Source: Scatomonas sp963928055 | GTDB taxonomy: Bacteria > Bacillota > Clostridia > Lachnospirales > Lachnospiraceae | Direction: 5' to 3' | DNA: 64,000 nucleotides | NCBI GenBank assembly: GCA_963928055.1 | Contig: CAWVDN010000002.1 | Span: forward strand, 310,001-374,000 | In this document: positions 17,817 to 25,525 of the stretch, piece after piece | Numbering within the stretch: the stretch's first letter is position 1 | Layout of the letters: each line of letters starts with the position of its first letter | Program-made: the position numbers and the translations under genes | The notes under the pieces: generated by a model | What the model saw: the letters and a program-made list of their open reading frames with translations, nothing else | Told to the model about the DNA's origin: nothing | The model's database searches: none

Positions 17817-18228
17817 TCGTGATTGCCTCCGGTGTTTCTTTTCTTGTCATAAAACAGATCGGATCTTTTCGGAAGCCAAAGGGTTCATAAAACTGTTCAG
17901 CCTCTTCCGTGATCAGCATTCCCAGCAGGGAACGGTATGTGTCTTCTGCCGTAATCGCCTTTAGGAGAGAGGCGCCCACACCCCTGTGCCGGAAATCTGC
18001 ATCCACAACAACATCACAAATATAATACTGGGTGGCATAGTCTGTTATAACCCTCGCAAATCCGATTTGTTTTCCGTCGGCGGTATAGGCTCCATAGCAG
18101 ATAGAGTGTTTCCATGACTCCATAATTGCTTCTTTCTTTCTGTTGCATGCCCATACGGTCTGTGATAGAAGGCGAAGTACGGTTTCTGTTTGCAGAGCAT
18201 CCAGCCCTTTTTTAATATGTATTTCCAT
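17809..18228 (-). CDS. GNAT-family N-acetyltransferase
   Basis: 139 residues with the acetyl-CoA binding motif VDADFRHRGVGASLLKAI and the fold's later strand FYEPFGFRKDP. The substrate is unknown. It sits between two MATE genes and after a nitroreductase, so it may modify the same toxic compound that the pumps export. That is inference from the operon. Confidence 0.88.
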   Translation of the reverse strand: MEIHIKKGLDALQTETVLRLLSQTVWACNRKKEAIMESWKHSICYGAYTADGKQIGFARVITDYATQYYICDVVVDADFRHRGVGASLLKAITAEDTYRSLLGMLITEEAEQFYEPFGFRKDPICFMTRKETPEAITNE

Positions 18229-18250
18229 ATCGTCTCTCCTTTTCCTGTTC

Positions 18251-19612
18251 TTACTGTGTTTTTGTACCGCTGCAAAGCGTTTCTTTTTTTCTGCCTGCTC
18301 GGAAGATCAGAAGCGCCAGAACGAATGTTGCCGTTTCTGTGACAGGGAAGGACAGCCAGATCCCTGTAATCTTCAGGAGTTTTTCCAGACCCCACATGAA
18401 TGGAATGAGCAGCAGAAACTGACGCAGTAGCTGGATCAGCATACTTGGAAAGGCCTGTTCTGTTGCCTGAAGATAGGTGGAGATCATGGTAGACCATCCG
18501 CAGAACAGGTAGCTGACCGCCATAATCCGCATAGCGGATATTCCAAAGGAGCGCATGGCTTCCGACGCCGTAAATAATCCCAAAAGCTGCGCCGGAAAGA
18601 GGATGACGGTCAATGTTCCCAGTATCATCATACCGGAGACCAAAGCGGTTCCGTAGCGGAAAGCAGAGTGCAGCCTTTCGCTGTTTCCCGCACCGTAGTT
18701 GAACCGCATAATAGGAAGACAGCCCTGGATCAGCCCGTTGACCGTCATGACAATCAACTGCTGCACCTTAAAATACGCACCGAAGAAAGCGATTGCCGTA
18801 TCGGAATAGGCGACCAGAAAAAAGTTTACAAAAGTCACCATAAAAGAACTAAGGGCATTCATAATAAAAGACGGCAGTCCAAGGGTGAAAATACGGCCAA
18901 TCAGCCACTTTTGCAAATGAAATCCTTTGATCTTTATCCGCACTTTCTGCTTTTTGCCCAGCAGTAAAGCAAATGCCAAAATCATGGACAGCAGATAGCC
19001 TGCAACGGTAGCTACCGCAGCGCCGCGGATTCCCATAGCTGGGAAAATACCAATCCCAAAAATCAGAATGGGGTCGAACACGAAGTTGACGACCACGCCC
19101 GCGATCTGGAACCACATGGGAGCGACCATGTTCCCGGTGGCCTGTATCATCTTCTGGATGGCGATATGCACCATATTGGGAATTTGCATGAAGGAGCACA
19201 CACTCATATAGGCGATGCTCAGCTGATAAATTTCTTCATTATTGGTGAATGCTCCAAAGTAGGGTTTCATAATCAGTAATGACAGAAGATTGAGCAAAGC
19301 ACCTATTCCAAAGGCCAGCAACAATCCATGTGTGACAGTTGCATTTGCCTCATCCTGCTTTTTCTGTCCAAGATATCCTGCTATCAGCACATTCACGCCG
19401 ACACCGATCCAGATAGACGCCGCATTCATCAGTGTTGTAATGGGAAACGACAGGGAAACCGCCGTCAAAGCATTTTCACTCAGCCGCGCTACAAACGCGC
19501 TGTCTATCAGGTTATAGGAATATTGCAGGAACATGGAAATCAGCGGCGGTATCGACATTTGCCAAATGAGCCTTCCAACAGGAGCGACCGCCATTTTATT
19601 ATTGGTCTGCAT
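18251..19612 (-). CDS. MATE-family efflux protein
   Basis: 453 residues, complete, with two six-helix MATE halves (APVGRLIWQMSIPPLISMFL at the start; IGRIFTLGLPSFIMNALSSF in the second half). It is only distantly like its neighbour at 16448. The start at 19612 follows GAGGAGGGAAAGT; the longer frame upstream has no ribosome site. Second gene of the nitroreductase operon. Confidence 0.92.
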   Translation of the reverse strand: MQTNNKMAVAPVGRLIWQMSIPPLISMFLQYSYNLIDSAFVARLSENALTAVSLSFPITTLMNAASIWIGVGVNVLIAGYLGQKKQDEANATVTHGLLLAFGIGALLNLLSLLIMKPYFGAFTNNEEIYQLSIAYMSVCSFMQIPNMVHIAIQKMIQATGNMVAPMWFQIAGVVVNFVFDPILIFGIGIFPAMGIRGAAVATVAGYLLSMILAFALLLGKKQKVRIKIKGFHLQKWLIGRIFTLGLPSFIMNALSSFMVTFVNFFLVAYSDTAIAFFGAYFKVQQLIVMTVNGLIQGCLPIMRFNYGAGNSERLHSAFRYGTALVSGMMILGTLTVILFPAQLLGLFTASEAMRSFGISAMRIMAVSYLFCGWSTMISTYLQATEQAFPSMLIQLLRQFLLLIPFMWGLEKLLKITGIWLSFPVTETATFVLALLIFRAGRKKETLCSGTKTQ

Positions 19613-19671
19613 ACTTTCCCTCCTCTCCACAAAGTGTCCGGCGCAAAAAATTGCGCCGGACAGCAGGATCA

Positions 19672-20193
19672 TTAAATCCGAACGATATAGTTTTGTTTGC
19701 GTGCTGCGGGTTGACTGGCTTCCCGGGCTGGATACCCCAATGCAACCGCCCCGACACCGCGCAAGGTTTCCGGCAGCTTCCACTCCCGCAGGAGAGCCTT
19801 GCCACTTTCACTGTCAAAAATCTCACGTTCCCGATGTACCCATACAGTTCCAAGGCCAAGGGCATGGGCGGCCAGCATCATATTTTCAAGGACGCAGCTT
19901 CCATCCTCCACAAAGGTGCTTGCACTGCCATCTGCCAAAACCAAAACCACGACAGGCGCACCATAGTAGGGGTCTGTGCTGCTCCCCATCACTTCTGCGT
20001 TTAACTTTGCGATCTCCTGTCTATATTTGGGGTCTGTAATTGCAATAATGGTGGGGGATTGACGTCCGCCGCCGGTAGGCGCGTAAGTCCCCGCTTCCAG
20101 TACAGCGTCCAGAGCCTCAGCGGGTACAGGTTCTGCTTGATAGGCCCTTACGCTGCGGCGCGTTTTGATAAGAGACAAAAAATCATTTTCCAT
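19672..20193 (-). CDS. Nitroreductase-family flavoprotein
   Basis: 173 residues of the FMN-dependent nitroreductase fold: KTRRSVRAYQAEPVPAEALD with the FMN-phosphate arginines, AGTYAPTGGGRQSPTIIAIT, and the C-terminal GVGAVALGYPA. Such enzymes reduce nitro-aromatics or quinones with NAD(P)H. The start at 20193 has GGAGG 11 nt upstream. It leads the nitroreductase-MATE-GNAT-MATE operon behind a strong promoter and an attenuator-like hairpin. Confidence 0.9.
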   Translation of the reverse strand: MENDFLSLIKTRRSVRAYQAEPVPAEALDAVLEAGTYAPTGGGRQSPTIIAITDPKYRQEIAKLNAEVMGSSTDPYYGAPVVVLVLADGSASTFVEDGSCVLENMMLAAHALGLGTVWVHREREIFDSESGKALLREWKLPETLRGVGAVALGYPAREASQPAARKQNYIVRI

Positions 20194-20246
20194 ACAAGTA
20201 CCATCCTCCGTTCTGCCAGATTTTCCAGGATGCAGACAACAAAAAA

Positions 20247-20278
20247 GCCACACGGCTATCACAAGATAGCTGTGTGGC
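20247..20278 (-). terminator. Attenuator-like terminator in the nitroreductase leader
   Basis: On the minus strand GCCACACAGCTATC pairs with GATAGCCGTGTGGC (one G-U) around a 4-nt loop, directly followed by TTTTTT (20241-20246). It lies between promoter 20327-20355 and the start at 20193, so it should stop most transcripts unless relieved. Confidence 0.75.
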
Positions 20279-20326
20279 AAAAAGATGACCGAATCCGGAA
20301 AAGTCCACTAAAATTTTGCGTTTATT

Positions 20327-20355
20327 ATTATAGCGAACTTGAAGGAGACTGTCAA
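20327..20355 (-). promoter_or_regulatory. Consensus promoter of the nitroreductase/efflux operon
   Basis: Minus strand TTGACA (20350-20355), 17 bp, TATAAT (20327-20332). The bases CTTGA...TCAAG make an inverted repeat over the -35 and spacer, a plausible operator. The IS target duplication begins only 4 bp upstream of the -35, so any distal upstream control was cut off by the insertion. Confidence 0.82.
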
Positions 20356-20359
20356 GCAT

Positions 20360-20384
20360 CAATCATTACGGAATTGTGGCGGCT
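20360..20384. repeat. 25-bp target duplication, left copy
   Basis: Identical over all 25 bases to 21453-21477 and directly abutting the IS end TGTAGG. Adjacent bases differ on both sides, so the duplication is exactly 25 bp. Confidence 0.88.
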
Positions 20385-21452
20385 TGTAGGATTACAATAC
20401 ATGTGTTACAACTGAATATTTAAAAAGCGGAAATACCATTTCTGTGTTATATTTTTAGCGACCAAACCAAAACACAACAAGAAAGGATGTATTTCCGCAT
20501 GGCTAGTATAACACAAGATATGAGATTTCGTCTATCACTGATTAACTACTCTGAACGCTATGGTGTTTCCAATGCCGCCAGAAAATATAAGACCAACCGA
20601 CAGTATATCTATCGCTGGAAAAAACGCTATGACGGCTCCTGGGATTCCTTGAGAGATCGTTCCAGGCGTCCACACCACCATCCAAAGCAGCATACCACGG
20701 ATGAGGCAGAGCTGATCTCCCGTATGCGCCGACGTAATCCTCATGCCGGGCTTGTGATTTTCTGGGTCAAGCTCCGGCAAAAAGGATACTCCCGTTCCAT
20801 TTCCGGCCTTTACCGCTTTCTCAAAAAGCAAGGCATGATGGCTGTCCATCCGCCTAATCCCAAATACATCCCCAAGCCTTATGAAAAGATGGAGTATCCG
20901 GGACAGCGTATCCAGGTAGATGTCAAATTTGTTCCTTCCGCCTGTTTGAAAAACAGCAAGGTGATCGGAAAACAATTCTTCCAGTATACCGCCATCGACG
21001 AGTATTCCAGATGGCGTTTTGTAGAAGCTTTTGAGGAACACAGCACTTATTCTTCCGCACAGTTTGTGGAGCACCTTATCAAAGCATTCCCCTGCAGGAT
21101 TGAATGTATCCAGACTGACAACGGAACGGAGTTCACCAACCGGTTTACCACTCATCGGGATAAACCGACCCTTTTCCAGAAATGTCTGGAGAAGCATGGG
21201 ATACGGCATAAAGTAATCCGCCCTTACACACCCAGACATAATGGGAAAGTGGAACGCAGCCACAGGAAGGATAACGAGAGATTCTATGCCACCCATCTGT
21301 TCTATTCGTTTGAGGACTTTGCTGCCCAGCTCAAAGTGTATAACCGGAGGGATTATAATCATTTCCCCATGCGTCCCCTTGGATGGAAAACACCCAATGA
21401 AGTGCTTTGGGATTATTTACGCTCAGTGTAACAAATGTTTGACAAACCTACA
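20385..21452 (+). mobile_element. IS481/IS1202-like insertion sequence with a 25-bp duplication
   Basis: Terminal inverted repeats start TGTAGGATTACAATACATGT on the left and TGTAGGTTTGTCAAACATTT on the right (reverse strand). One transposase gene lies between. Duplications of 24-29 bp are the mark of the IS1202 group, while the 310-aa transposase looks IS481-like. The insertion is recent, because the duplications are perfect. Confidence 0.85.
20499..21431 (+). CDS. DDE transposase (IS481/IS1202-like)
   Basis: 310 residues: helix-turn-helix (ERYGVSNAARKYKTNRQYIY) and rve core with D in IQVDVKF, D in CIQTDNGTEF and E in HNGKVERSHRKD, then a C-terminal LGWKTPNEVLWDYL. The start at 20499 is preferred to 20487 because AAAGGATG is then at a usable distance. 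All catalytic residues are present. Confidence 0.92.
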   Translation: MASITQDMRFRLSLINYSERYGVSNAARKYKTNRQYIYRWKKRYDGSWDSLRDRSRRPHHHPKQHTTDEAELISRMRRRNPHAGLVIFWVKLRQKGYSRSISGLYRFLKKQGMMAVHPPNPKYIPKPYEKMEYPGQRIQVDVKFVPSACLKNSKVIGKQFFQYTAIDEYSRWRFVEAFEEHSTYSSAQFVEHLIKAFPCRIECIQTDNGTEFTNRFTTHRDKPTLFQKCLEKHGIRHKVIRPYTPRHNGKVERSHRKDNERFYATHLFYSFEDFAAQLKVYNRRDYNHFPMRPLGWKTPNEVLWDYLRSV

Positions 21453-21477
21453 CAATCATTACGGAATTGTGGCGGCT
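21453..21477. repeat. 25-bp target duplication, right copy
   Basis: Perfect second copy of 20360-20384, directly after the IS end CCTACA. Confidence 0.88.
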
Positions 21478-21547
21478 GTCTGTTGCTTTTTTGTGTTACT
21501 TTATGGCACATGAGCATTTGCTCAAGGAACATACTTACCTACATGTA

Positions 21548-21587
21548 GCAAGCGGCGATACTCCTATTCTGGAATATCGCCGCTTGC
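21548..21587. repeat. 13-bp perfect inverted repeat
   Basis: GCAAGCGGCGATA (21548-21560) and TATCGCCGCTTGC (21575-21587) with a 14-nt loop. No T-run on either strand. It lies between the IS and the right attachment repeat and may be part of the attachment region. Confidence 0.55.
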
Positions 21588-21631
21588 GTTCTTATATATC
21601 GAAACTTGTCACATCAAGGTTCTTTCAAAAA

Positions 21632-21946
21632 TGGTGTAGCAGTGGTGTAGTAAGCGCCCTTCTGCTCCAAAGAACCACTGATTTTACAGGCTTTTTCAGG
21701 ACTTTTCGAGATATTGCCGTGGCAGATAAATAGTATTTTTATCATATCTTTTATATCCTTTCCTCTTTTTTGCGCTGTTTTTCAGCGCACCAGGGATACC
21801 CGGAGGGTGCTTCATAAGTCTTCAAACCTTGATACTACGGGCTTTCCGGCGCTTTCTTCAATTTTTCTGTTTTGCCTTAAATTCACGCTATTTTTTGTAA
21901 ATCTACGCAAATTCACGGGCAAATGGTGTAGTAAATGGTATCTAAA
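21632..21946. repeat. Right direct repeat / attachment end, with LMW-PTP gene start
   Basis: The part 21711-21946 matches the left repeat (7160-7352). On the minus strand ATG 21745 begins MIKILFICHGNI and the frame then diverges into element sequence and stops at codon 44. TGGTGTAGTAA-type arm sites occur as pairs at 21632/21643 and 21924/21936. A segment of about 50 bp with the hairpin GCGCTGTTTTTCAGCGC (21772-21788) is absent on the left but recurs at 25351. Confidence 0.75.
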
Positions 21947-21950
21947 AATA

Positions 21951-22883
21951 TTATTTCATACAGTTCATGACAACACTTACCATCATCTCTTTTTCTTCGG
22001 GATTTGATTCCGCGATCATAATCGTAAGCGCCACAATTGTATGATCATCAATCAATTTTTCTTCATTTTTAAACAAAGCATTGTTTTTATCCAGAAAATA
22101 CAAAAATATGGCAGCGGCTATTCTTTTGTTTCCGTCCGAAAAACTATGATTCTTCGTTATAAAATACAATAAATTTGCAGCCTTCTCCTCCAACGTAGGA
22201 TACAGGTCTTCTCCGCCAAAGCTCTGATAAATTGCTCCAATGCTGCCTTTAAAAGAATCATCTTTTTCATTTCCAAATAACGTACTGCTGTTTCCGTATT
22301 TCATGCTGTCAATCACTTTTCTGCACTCTTCGTAGGTCAGAATATAAGTTGCCATATTTCCTTTCGGACGCATCATATTCTGATGATCATATGCGTCCAG
22401 CAGATCCAGCGCCTGACTGTATCGTTCCACCACCGCCAGCACCTGTTTTGAATCAAGGCTGTTTTCTACTCTTTTCATAACTCGCATTACCTCATTTAAC
22501 TGATTCATACGTTTATGATTTACGGCGTAACCTTTAAGTATGTATTCTTTCAATACAGAATTGGCCCATCTTCTAAATTCAACACCCCGTTTTGATTTTA
22601 CCCGATACCCAACTGAAATAATAACATCCAAATTATAATGTTCAACCATATATGTTTTATTGTCAGAAGCAGTTGTCGCAAATTTTGCGACAACTGAATT
22701 TTGTTCGGATAATTCTTCTCTTAAGGCATTATTGATATGCTTTCCAATGGTTTTAACATCGCGTTCAAATAATTCTGCCATTTGGTTTCTATTCAGCCAA
22801 ACGGATTCATTTTCTATTCTAACCGGCAGAGAGATACTTTTATCTTTTGTCTCAAATATAATAATTTCATTCTCATCAATCAT
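21951..22883 (-). CDS. RhuM-type protein with C-terminal Fic domain
   Basis: 310 residues. The N-terminal RhuM/virulence-protein domain (1-115: SVWLNRNQMAELFERDVKTI, then VEFRRWANSVLKEYILKGYA) is followed by a linker and a Fic domain with HSFSDGNKRIAA at 246-257, a variant of HPFxDGNGR. Fic domains transfer AMP or other phosphate groups to protein side chains. The second Gly is replaced by Lys, as in Doc-like branches, so the reaction is unsure. The start at 22883 has AGAGGAA upstream. A 25-bp palindrome lies 16 bp before it. Confidence 0.88.
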   Translation of the reverse strand: MIDENEIIIFETKDKSISLPVRIENESVWLNRNQMAELFERDVKTIGKHINNALREELSEQNSVVAKFATTASDNKTYMVEHYNLDVIISVGYRVKSKRGVEFRRWANSVLKEYILKGYAVNHKRMNQLNEVMRVMKRVENSLDSKQVLAVVERYSQALDLLDAYDHQNMMRPKGNMATYILTYEECRKVIDSMKYGNSSTLFGNEKDDSFKGSIGAIYQSFGGEDLYPTLEEKAANLLYFITKNHSFSDGNKRIAAAIFLYFLDKNNALFKNEEKLIDDHTIVALTIMIAESNPEEKEMMVSVVMNCMK

Positions 22884-22898
22884 CCCATTTCCTCTTCT

Positions 22899-22943
22899 CC
22901 AAAGTGTCAAATTGACACTTTGGAACCAACTTTTGATACTTTG
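22899..22943 (-). promoter_or_regulatory. Operator array upstream of the RhuM-Fic gene
   Basis: A 25-bp palindrome (CCAAAGTGTCAA, centre base, TTGACACTTTGG; 22899-22923) is followed 21 bp further by a third half-site TTGATACTTTG (22933-22943). Three CAAAGTRTCAA half-sites at helical spacing next to the start suggest autoregulation. Confidence 0.65.
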
Positions 22944-22956
22944 AAAATTATATTAC

Positions 22957-23847
22957 TTAATATGGGATTCTGAAATAATCCAGATACTCCTTATATCGAT
23001 CCTGTGCGGTCAGGCAGGTATCTGTCAGATAGCCTTTTTCATTGTCCCACTCCTTCAATCCTCTATAGTAGAACATCTTCAGATTATCCTCAATAATAAA
23101 TGGAACTATATTATATTTCAAACATTCTTTGAACATAATCAGCCTGCCAACACGACCGTTACCGTCCTGAAATGGATGGATTCGCTCAAATTTTACATGG
23201 AAATCCAGAATATCCTCAAAGGTCTTTTCTCCTTTTACTTTGTACTCTGTCAGCAATGCTTTCATCTTACCGGCAACTTCTTCAGGCAGAGCAGTATCCA
23301 TGCCGCCCACCTCATTAGGCACTTTTTTATAATCCCCCAATGCAAACCAGTCCTTCCTGGAATCGCTGGTTCCGCTTTTCAAAGTCAAATGAAGCTCCTT
23401 GATAAACTTCTCAGTCAAAGCTACCTTTGCATGGTCGATAATCATATCAATACATCGAAAATGATTTGCGGTTTCAATCACATCGTCTACGTTGAGAACT
23501 TCATTTTCCACGCCGATGGTATTGGTTTCAAAAATATATCTGGTCTGTTCATGCGTCAGACGACTTCCCTCAATATGGTTTGAGTTATACGTTAAATCAA
23601 TTTGTGTTTTATGGTAAATACCGCCAGAATATTTACTTGCTTTTTGTTCCTGCAAAATATCCAGCAGTGTGAGCGGGTGTTCTTTCTTTTTGTTGGAACG
23701 CTCTGGTTTTTCGGCATTCTCCGGAATATTCCAGGTCTTTCCGGTAAGAAAAGCACCCTGCACACGCCCGTGAGCACAGTAATTTCTTACACTACGGTCC
23801 GATATATTCCATTTTTTTGCTATTTCAGCAACTGAAAGGTATCGCAT
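22957..23847 (-). CDS. HTH-Fic protein (class II, self-inhibited)
   Basis: 296 residues. An N-terminal MerR/excisionase-like HTH (SVAEIAKKWNISDRSVRNYC) is followed by the inhibitory motif SNHIEG (89-94), whose Glu blocks the ATP site, and the Fic core HPFQDGNGRVGR (224-235) with all catalytic residues. Such proteins AMPylate targets when inhibition is relieved. The DNA-binding N-terminus suggests autoregulation. It is related to the Fic protein at 24258. Confidence 0.92.
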   Translation of the reverse strand: MRYLSVAEIAKKWNISDRSVRNYCAHGRVQGAFLTGKTWNIPENAEKPERSNKKKEHPLTLLDILQEQKASKYSGGIYHKTQIDLTYNSNHIEGSRLTHEQTRYIFETNTIGVENEVLNVDDVIETANHFRCIDMIIDHAKVALTEKFIKELHLTLKSGTSDSRKDWFALGDYKKVPNEVGGMDTALPEEVAGKMKALLTEYKVKGEKTFEDILDFHVKFERIHPFQDGNGRVGRLIMFKECLKYNIVPFIIEDNLKMFYYRGLKEWDNEKGYLTDTCLTAQDRYKEYLDYFRIPY

Positions 23848-23992
23848 CTGCTTTCCTCCGTTAGCAATCGAATCTAATACTATATGAATCTATATTTTAG
23901 TATATCACATTATCGGCAATAAATCTATCTGAATTTTACATTTTGTAATATATTTTGCCGTTTTCGGAAATTTCAATTATCGAAACGTAAAA

Positions 23993-24028
23993 AGAACCGG
24001 ACTTCACAGGCAAGTGAAATCCAGTTCT
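23993..24028 (-). terminator. Rho-independent terminator
   Basis: On the minus strand AGAACTGGATTTCAC pairs with GTGAAGTCCGGTTCT (two G-U pairs, 6-nt loop) followed by TTTTTA. It ends transcripts from the TnpV remnant / Fic side before the next gene. Confidence 0.7.
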
Positions 24029-24033
24029 CATTT

Positions 24034-24129
24034 TTATCTATATATCATTTCGTCCAGTACAATTTTTTCCGCACGGTTGTGGATACTATTCATGTTCCGA
24101 ATCCATTCCCACTGATTATCCACTTTCAT
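24034..24129 (-). pseudogene. C-terminal remnant of transposon protein TnpV
   Basis: The frame MKVDNQWEWIRNMNSIHNRA to DEMIYR matches the conserved end of TnpV-type proteins (QMEWVRRMNSIRSRAEEI-like). The upstream part is missing, cut by the inverted-repeat element that starts at 24142. A relic of an earlier transposon. Confidence 0.6.
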
Positions 24130-24141
24130 CTTCTCCGTTAG

Positions 24142-24306
24142 TAGCATCAGTGTACAAGGGGCGACACGCTCCAAACCGCGTATTTTCGGTGATTTTCTGT
24201 GTTATCCTCAATCGGCGTACAGAGACGTACGCGGAGGGAAAGTAACGCAGAAGGAGCTCAAATCAGCCCTTCAACGACCGTATTGTCCCCTTGTACACTG
24301 ATGCTA
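24142..24306. repeat. 165-bp segment with perfect 20-bp terminal inverted repeats (MITE-like)
   Basis: TAGCATCAGTGTACAAGGGG (24142-24161) is exactly reverse-complemented at 24287-24306. The interior has no gene of its own but supplies the last codons and stop of the Fic gene. Size and structure fit a MITE or a small inverted duplication. No clear target duplication is visible. Confidence 0.6.
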
Positions 24307-25196
24307 ACCATTCTTATAGATAAATAACTGTCCAACTTATCATTCACATATCCTGCAAATAATTTTTCCATGACTCCCAAATTGTGCTTCACATGGTATT
24401 CATCAAAAGCATTATAGTACGCAATCCGATCTGTAAATTTAATATCAATCGGCGGATATCCTGCTTTCATCAGTTCCAGATTTACAAGCAGCCGCCCCGT
24501 ACGACCATTACCGTCTATAAACGGATGAATGCCTTCAAATTCAATATGGAACCGTGCGAGCCTGGGAATGATATGCTCGGTGCTGTTCCTATAAGCTTCC
24601 AGCAACTGCTCCATCTTAGGTTGAATAAGATAAGGCTGTACCGGTTCATGTTTTGCTCCCATAATTCTTACTGGAACTCTTCTGTAAACCCCACGGTCAT
24701 CTTTTTTATCCGCCAGTACCAGATAATGAATCTGCTTGATCACACTCTCTGATAATGGCACCTGCTCCTTTGCCAGATCCCGTACAAAATAAAAAGCTTC
24801 TTTATGTCCGACCGCCTCCATATGGTCTTTGAGAGGTTTTTGATCAATCGTGAGGCCACGCAGCACCATATCTGTTTCCCGCAAGGTCAGCGTATTACCT
24901 TCAATCGCATTGGAATTATAAGTATACTCCACCACAAATTCTTCTGTAAGACGCTCTACCTCTCCTTCTGTCAATGGGCGCCTGGTATCCAATTCTGCTT
25001 TCTTTCGGTCAATCATCTCTAACAGACTTTCTGCAGATCTATATCGACCATCCTCCGGTTTCTTTGCCTCTTCCGGAATCTTCCAACTACGTCCCTCACG
25101 AATAACTCCCGGGATTTTGCCTTCTGAGCATAAGATTCGTACTCTTCTGTCTGAAATTCCCCACTTCTCTGCTGCTTGTTTTACTGAAATATACAT
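24258..25196 (-). CDS. HTH-Fic protein (class II), 3-prime end within an inverted-repeat element
   Basis: 312 residues: N-terminal HTH (SVKQAAEKWGISDRRVRILC), a FicN helix region, inhibitory SNAIEGN (95-101) and Fic core HPFIDGNGRTGR (224-235). All catalytic residues are intact. The final codons (SVQGDNTVVEGLI) come from the inverted-repeat segment 24142-24306, so the native C-terminus was probably different. Three operator-like repeats precede it. Confidence 0.92.
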   Translation of the reverse strand: MYISVKQAAEKWGISDRRVRILCSEGKIPGVIREGRSWKIPEEAKKPEDGRYRSAESLLEMIDRKKAELDTRRPLTEGEVERLTEEFVVEYTYNSNAIEGNTLTLRETDMVLRGLTIDQKPLKDHMEAVGHKEAFYFVRDLAKEQVPLSESVIKQIHYLVLADKKDDRGVYRRVPVRIMGAKHEPVQPYLIQPKMEQLLEAYRNSTEHIIPRLARFHIEFEGIHPFIDGNGRTGRLLVNLELMKAGYPPIDIKFTDRIAYYNAFDEYHVKHNLGVMEKLFAGYVNDKLDSYLSIRMVSISVQGDNTVVEGLI

Positions 25197-25233
25197 AAAT
25201 ATTTCACCTCGCTTAGATAATAATATACCCCAT

Positions 25234-25287
25234 TACCGGAATAATAGCAATGCTATCGGAATAATATTTAGCGTTTATCGGAATAAT
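25234..25287 (-). promoter_or_regulatory. Three direct repeats upstream of the HTH-Fic gene
   Basis: TAYCGGAATAAT-type 12-mers start at 25234, 25254 and 25276, that is at 20 and 22 bp spacing, starting 38 bp from the Fic start. Helical phasing suggests an operator array, perhaps for the gene's own HTH domain. Confidence 0.6.
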
Positions 25288-25350
25288 GCAAAAAGATCCA
25301 GCAGATACCATTAACTCTCCCGGATCAATGCTTTCACATTATTCACTTTT

Positions 25351-25465
25351 CTTTCCTCTTTTTCGCGCTGCTGTTCAGCGCATCTGGGATACCCGTAGAG
25401 TGCTTCAAAAGCCTGACTGTATCGTTCCACCACCGCCAGCACCTGTTTTAAATCAAGGCTGTTTT
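25351..25465. repeat. Duplicated fragments: attachment-repeat piece plus 55 bp of the RhuM gene
   Basis: 25351-25406 resembles the extra segment of the right attachment repeat, with hairpin GCGCTGCTGTTCAGCGC. 25411-25465 copies 22411-22465 of the RhuM-Fic gene with one mismatch. Together they look like the two ends of a lost second copy of that region. The rest of 25288-25525 holds no gene. Confidence 0.7.
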
Positions 25466-25525
25466 GGTGATGTTTTCAGGCATCTCAGATTACCAAAAGT
25501 TTTTATGTTGATTGCACGCCATTTT

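Noticed and set aside
20535..21362. 275-codon minus-strand frame inside the 20385-21452 IS
   Set aside because: Antisense to a transposase with intact DDE residues; no motifs of its own.
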